Origin: Mytilisepta virgata
Taxonomy: Eukaryota; Mollusca; Bivalvia; Mytilida; Mytilidae
DNA: 64,000 nucleotides
NCBI GenBank assembly: GCA_028015205.1
Contig: CM051514.1
Location: forward strand, 45,214,150-45,278,149
Reading direction: 5' to 3'
The position numbers and the translations under genes were made by a program. Below the pieces are notes generated by a model. It was given only the letters and a program-made list of their open reading frames with translations. It had not been told where the DNA came from and did no database searches. This document shows positions 60,331 to 64,000 of this stretch, piece after piece (position 1 is the stretch's first letter; every line of letters begins with the position of its first letter).

Positions 60331-62394
60331 CAAGTTGGGAAAATCCAGTAGTCATTAAATTTCCAGAATCTATAACGTAAGGCCATCCTGTATGATTTGT
60401 GAAACCGAAAGTGAATATTTGTCTATAAGGTATCTACCGATGAATTTCTTAAGAAAAAAGGACGGCCTGATCAGGATTGAATTAATGCAAAACATTCAGC
60501 GTCGTGTTTGATTAATGAAACAAATTGCATATTTAAAATAAGGTTTGAAAGTTAAAAGGGGATATTGCCCATTAAAGGAAATCCTCCATTGAGAACCGTT
60601 CTGATATTGCTGTTTCTACAATGACACATTATTTATGATCTTACGTATAATAGGAATGTATATAACATAAAACAAATTATGACTAACATTACTGTAGCGT
60701 CAACTTTCACTCTTTATAACATAGAATGTGACATTCATTAAGAATCTAAATTCTAAGTTGTGGCGATAGAACAAGTTCCCAAAATAGTAATACGCGAATT
60801 AGAAATTCTTAAAAATGATTGTGATGATCGAATCTAAGTAAGTTTGATTCAAAAATTATCCATGATCAGTTTCTTTTAAATCAACCTTTGCTACTAAATA
60901 AAAATTAAAAGCAATAAGCAAGGCGGTCTTAACGTGAATAGAATATTTATTTTCATACATAATTACCAAAAAAAGGAATCGATATAAAATAACTTGGAGC
61001 ATAGATATTACTAATAAAATGTTTTTTTTTTTTTTTTTTTTTTTTTTTTTGTTTTTGTCTCCCTTCGATTATTTGAAAATCGGTTATTCTTTGCTTTCCA
61101 TACAAAGACATTCAAGACATTGCTATGTAAATAAATAAAATGTCCACAATATTTGTACTTTAATTTATCTCTTTAGAGAACCAAAATGTAATGATTGGTC
61201 GTTTGTGAGTTACTCTGTCGCTATCGTTCGATATAAAATGTAGGTAATTACTGACTACAGCTCAGAAAACCAAAGTTATATCCTTAGGGATGTAATAAAA
61301 TGACCCGCATTTAATTAAAATTTATAACAATATACCTGTAAAGGAAGTTCATGGGACCACCCAGTGTTTTATGATTGACAAATGTGATAATGATGTTGTA
61401 TATAATTAATAAAATGTACAATAACCAATCAAGATAACACGTGTAAGGAAGCACTTCTGACTGAATTTTAAACTCTACAGTATAATAAATATCAAATAGA
61501 AATAAACCTTCAATAACAAGAAAATATAAAGTCGTTTGTAGAATAATATAAGATTAAAAATGGGCTAAAATAATCACTTTGGAATTTTTTCAATAATGAA
61601 AATGCAGTAAAAGACTCTTTTGGCAGAAAAACCAATCATTTATTGATAACTTTCAACACTTTTGGTTTCATTTTTTTTAAATAAAAATTAGCAGTAGTGC
61701 AAGCTCGTTAATCTTCCTGACTATGAAATAATTTGACACCTTTTACAGATATAATAATAGTAGGACGTCTGGTGATACTTTTATCCAGGTGGACAGTATC
61801 ATATCAACTCATTAATTAAATTAATTTTGATATTCCCAAATGCATTTCCATGTAATGCAATATGAGTCGCTACTGCCGATATATACAAAATTATTTCAAT
61901 ACACCGAATTATAATTTCACACCTGCTTGTCCTACAGGACATTGTATATTGTACTACATTAACAAGACTTTGTATATGTATGCAGAAAATTAAATATTTG
62001 TAAGGAAAAATGTATTTAATTTGTGTACCTAGTAAATTAAAATAACCGCTAACAATGAACGGTAGCTCACATGAGCCGCAATTCCGAATATTTATACCTG
62101 CATGGAGAACATGAATAATATGATATGCATATAATTTTACACTTTTTCAATATCTCTTTAATTCGTATTAAGCATGATAATACAACAATTGCTAATAATC
62201 TATTTCAAACAAACAAAATAAAACTACAAAAAAACCCAGTAAAATATAAGTTATTTACATTAATTCAAAGTTTATTGAAATACATTCTTGTCCCGCAAAC
62301 AACTTCCATATATGGCAAACGCAAAAATTACCTTATATGGAAAATGCGAAAATATACCATATACGATAAAGGATACGATGCACGTTAAACCATA
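60331..62394. other. Intron 2 of gene 4
   Basis: A+T-rich, with a run of 29 T at 61022-61050. No exon recognised. Confidence 0.45.
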
Positions 62395-62580
62395 CCATAA
62401 TGTAACCAAAACGATAAACGCTAAACGAAACGCTAAACCATACGCTATACGCTAAAATATCGTTAATGGTATCGTTTATGGTATAAGGCCATCGTCCGTA
62501 CATCGTCCGTACATCGTTCTTTCAGCGTTAGTACATCGTCCGTACATCGTTCATTCAGCGTCCGTGCATCGTTCGTTCAT
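62395..62580. repeat. Short-period repeats CATCGTCCGTA and ACGCTAAACC
   Basis: First half: ACGATAAACGCTAAACGAAA type words; second half: CATCGTCCGTA / CATCGTTCATTCAGCGT repeated about seven times. The halves are roughly complementary (AACGCTAAAC against CGTTTATGG), suggesting a decayed foldback. Confidence 0.6.
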
Positions 62581-62827
62581 CGTTTGAGTTGTTAACATTT
62601 ACGTTACAGGATGTGTAATACAGCAAACAATAATACTTCATTGGAAAACTGTTGACTTTTTAACTTTCACATGAAAAACGGCACTAAACGTGCTTTTCAC
62701 TTTCTATTATATTTTAGTGTATATTGACCCATTTTCTATCTGTATTTGGAGTTTATCTGTTCTAGTAGTGTAAATATAATTCAATGCTTTCATTCGGTCA
62801 TTATTAAGCATTAAATGAACATTTCAG

Positions 62828-63010
62828 AATGTGGAGATAATGGATACCAGAAGCTTTTTGACGATCTGTGCATTAAAGTCTATGCCTCGGCCCTTCCATA
62901 TGACTCTGCTCAAGAACAATGCCGAGGGGAGGGCGGTCGACTTGTATGATTGGATACAGAGGAGAAGATGAAAGAAATGAGGAAACACTTGAAATCAATT
63001 GCAGGAGGAA
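62828..63010 (+). pseudogene. Gene 4 exon 3: N-terminal half of CTLD, with stop
   Basis: 183 bp, ECGDNGYQKLFDDLCIKVYA, ALPYDSAQEQC, GGRLV, then TGA, then LDTEEKMKEMRKHL. A single C-to-T change at 62947 relative to the paralogues explains it. Confidence 0.9.
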
Positions 63011-63356
63011 GTAAGTAGACTGATAATCATTGTCTCCTTCAGGATTTTAATCTTTGAAGTACAAAGATTTTAAAAAATATACTTCCAGAAAGAGATAACA
63101 GATTATTTGTACATTAAGTGAATTAAGCTAAGTTTTCAGTAGCATGTTTTATTATACTATCGTGAGACCAAAGTAATACTTTCTATGTTGGAAAATAACA
63201 GTATCTCACTCAAGAAAAGGATCTATTTGTAAATAGTTATATATTTATTTATTTCTCTTCTTGTAACATTATGTTATTCGATGACACAAACTATATTCTC
63301 CTACGCGGATCTTAACATATCTATCCTATGTAAAATTGTGTTTTGGATTCTTTCAG

Positions 63357-63589
63357 GTTCAAACTATGTATACTATGTCAATGGATGCCGAACAACGAAT
63401 AAGTCAAAATGGGTGTACTCTAGTGGAACTGATATTACACTGTTCAAGTGGGGAAGTAACGAACCACACAACTGGGTCGAAGACCGTTGTCTTTGCCTTT
63501 ATACCACTGATTTTATCTACGGCGATACTACTTGTGAAGGTAGCAAGGGATACTTTTCCTTTGGTTTTATCTGCGAAAGAGTGCTGTAA
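63357..63589 (+). CDS. Gene 4 exon 4: C-terminal half of CTLD, open
   Basis: 233 bp, open to TAA: NYVYYVNGCRTTNKSKWVYS, KWGSNEPHNW, DRCLCLYTTDFIYGDTTC, FGFICERVL. It lacks the Cys next to VYY and carries EPH in place of EPN. Confidence 0.85.
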
Positions 63590-63612
63590 ATTCCCCAGTC
63601 CATTACTGTTTC

Positions 63613-63618
63613 AATAAA
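63613..63618 (+). promoter_or_regulatory. Polyadenylation signal of gene 4
   Basis: AATAAA, 24 bp after the stop, in the same context as in gene 3. Confidence 0.6.
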
Positions 63619-64000
63619 ACCTTTTGGTACTTTATTTGTTTTGTTTTTAAATTTTCATCGTTAATTAATGCATGGAATTGGAAATGAGATAGGTGTACTG
63701 CAAAATCATTATGTTTACTTCAGTATATCCAATATTGCTAAATTTGATATTGTTCCATTGTAAATATAATTAAAATGTAGCAATGTAGCAATGTATATTT
63801 TCATGGAAAACTGAAAGTTTTGTTCTGAATTTCTTTGGGAATATAAATTGTAAAAAATCTATAGTGGTATAATATCTGGGATCTGATATTAATGGGAAAT
63901 AAAATATTAATGGTCTGGATCATAAGAAAGTATATACAGTATAAAACACATATAGATTCTCCTTCAGATACGAGTCAGTTATGGAATTTCTCCACCCGAG
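63619..64000. other. Downstream flank of gene 4
   Basis: A+T-rich 3' flank. No further gene before the window end. Confidence 0.5.

Larger units (their letters stand above)
58147..63589 (+). pseudogene. C-type lectin-like gene 4, one premature stop
   Basis: Exons 58147-58195, 59753-59788, 62828-63010 and 63357-63589, all with normal splice sites and phase 1. The signal peptide is MNSKPALVCLALSCISG and the linker VVYSVGRKCVT, the shortest of the set. Codon 69 is TGA (62947-62949) in GGRLV-stop-LDTEE, where genes 1-3 have CGA (Arg). Read through, the protein would be 166 aa. Further departures in exon 4: NCVYY is NYVYY (Cys lost) and EPN is EPH (NEPHNW). Everything else is intact, including AATAAA 24 bp after the stop, so the loss is recent, allelic, or a single-base error in this assembly. 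Intron 1 has a SINE 11 bp after the donor. Confidence 0.85.

Overview
The window looks like nuclear DNA of a bivalve mollusc, most likely a mussel (Mytilus or a close relative). The evidence is A+T-rich DNA with intron-split genes (GT..AG, all phase 1), short secreted C-type lectin-like genes in tandem, three different LINE remnants, tRNA-derived SINEs, and several dispersed repeats I associate with mussel DNA. The species is inferred from recall of these families, not from a search.

The only host genes I can support are four tandem C-type lectin-like (CTLD) genes, all on the + strand. Each has a short exon coding a signal peptide, a short variable linker exon, and two exons that split one CTLD. 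Gene 1 (9861-16937) is a pseudogene with a stop in exon 3. Gene 2 (26583-30723) is intact, 174 aa. Gene 3 (38281-43530) is intact, 175 aa. Gene 4 (58147-63589) is complete except for one CGA-to-TGA type stop in exon 3. Exon 4 is exactly 233 bp in all four. Genes 1/2 and 3/4 form two subtypes. Genes 3 and 4 also share upstream and intron sequence, so they arose from a larger segmental duplication. Genes 2-4 carry a TATAAAA box 56-59 bp before the ATG.

Each of the three intergenic spacers holds a dead LINE on the + strand, from a different group: CR1/L2-like (20870-23715), I-like with RNase H (33584-36926) and L1/Tx1-like (45118-49115). The first is interrupted by a 373-bp MITE with a perfect 9-bp target duplication. 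The third is interrupted by a 617-bp solo LTR with a 5-bp target duplication. Fragments of another retroelement reverse transcriptase recur on both strands.

The left 9 kb holds no gene I recognise. It carries two palindromic satellite types, one built on ACATGTG-type words and one on GGTTCTA-NNN-TAGAACC. The rest is introns and A+T-rich spacer with SINEs, MITEs, microsatellites and several long poly(G) runs. No rRNA, functional tRNA, CRISPR array, operon or prokaryotic feature was seen. Boundaries of old repeats are approximate.
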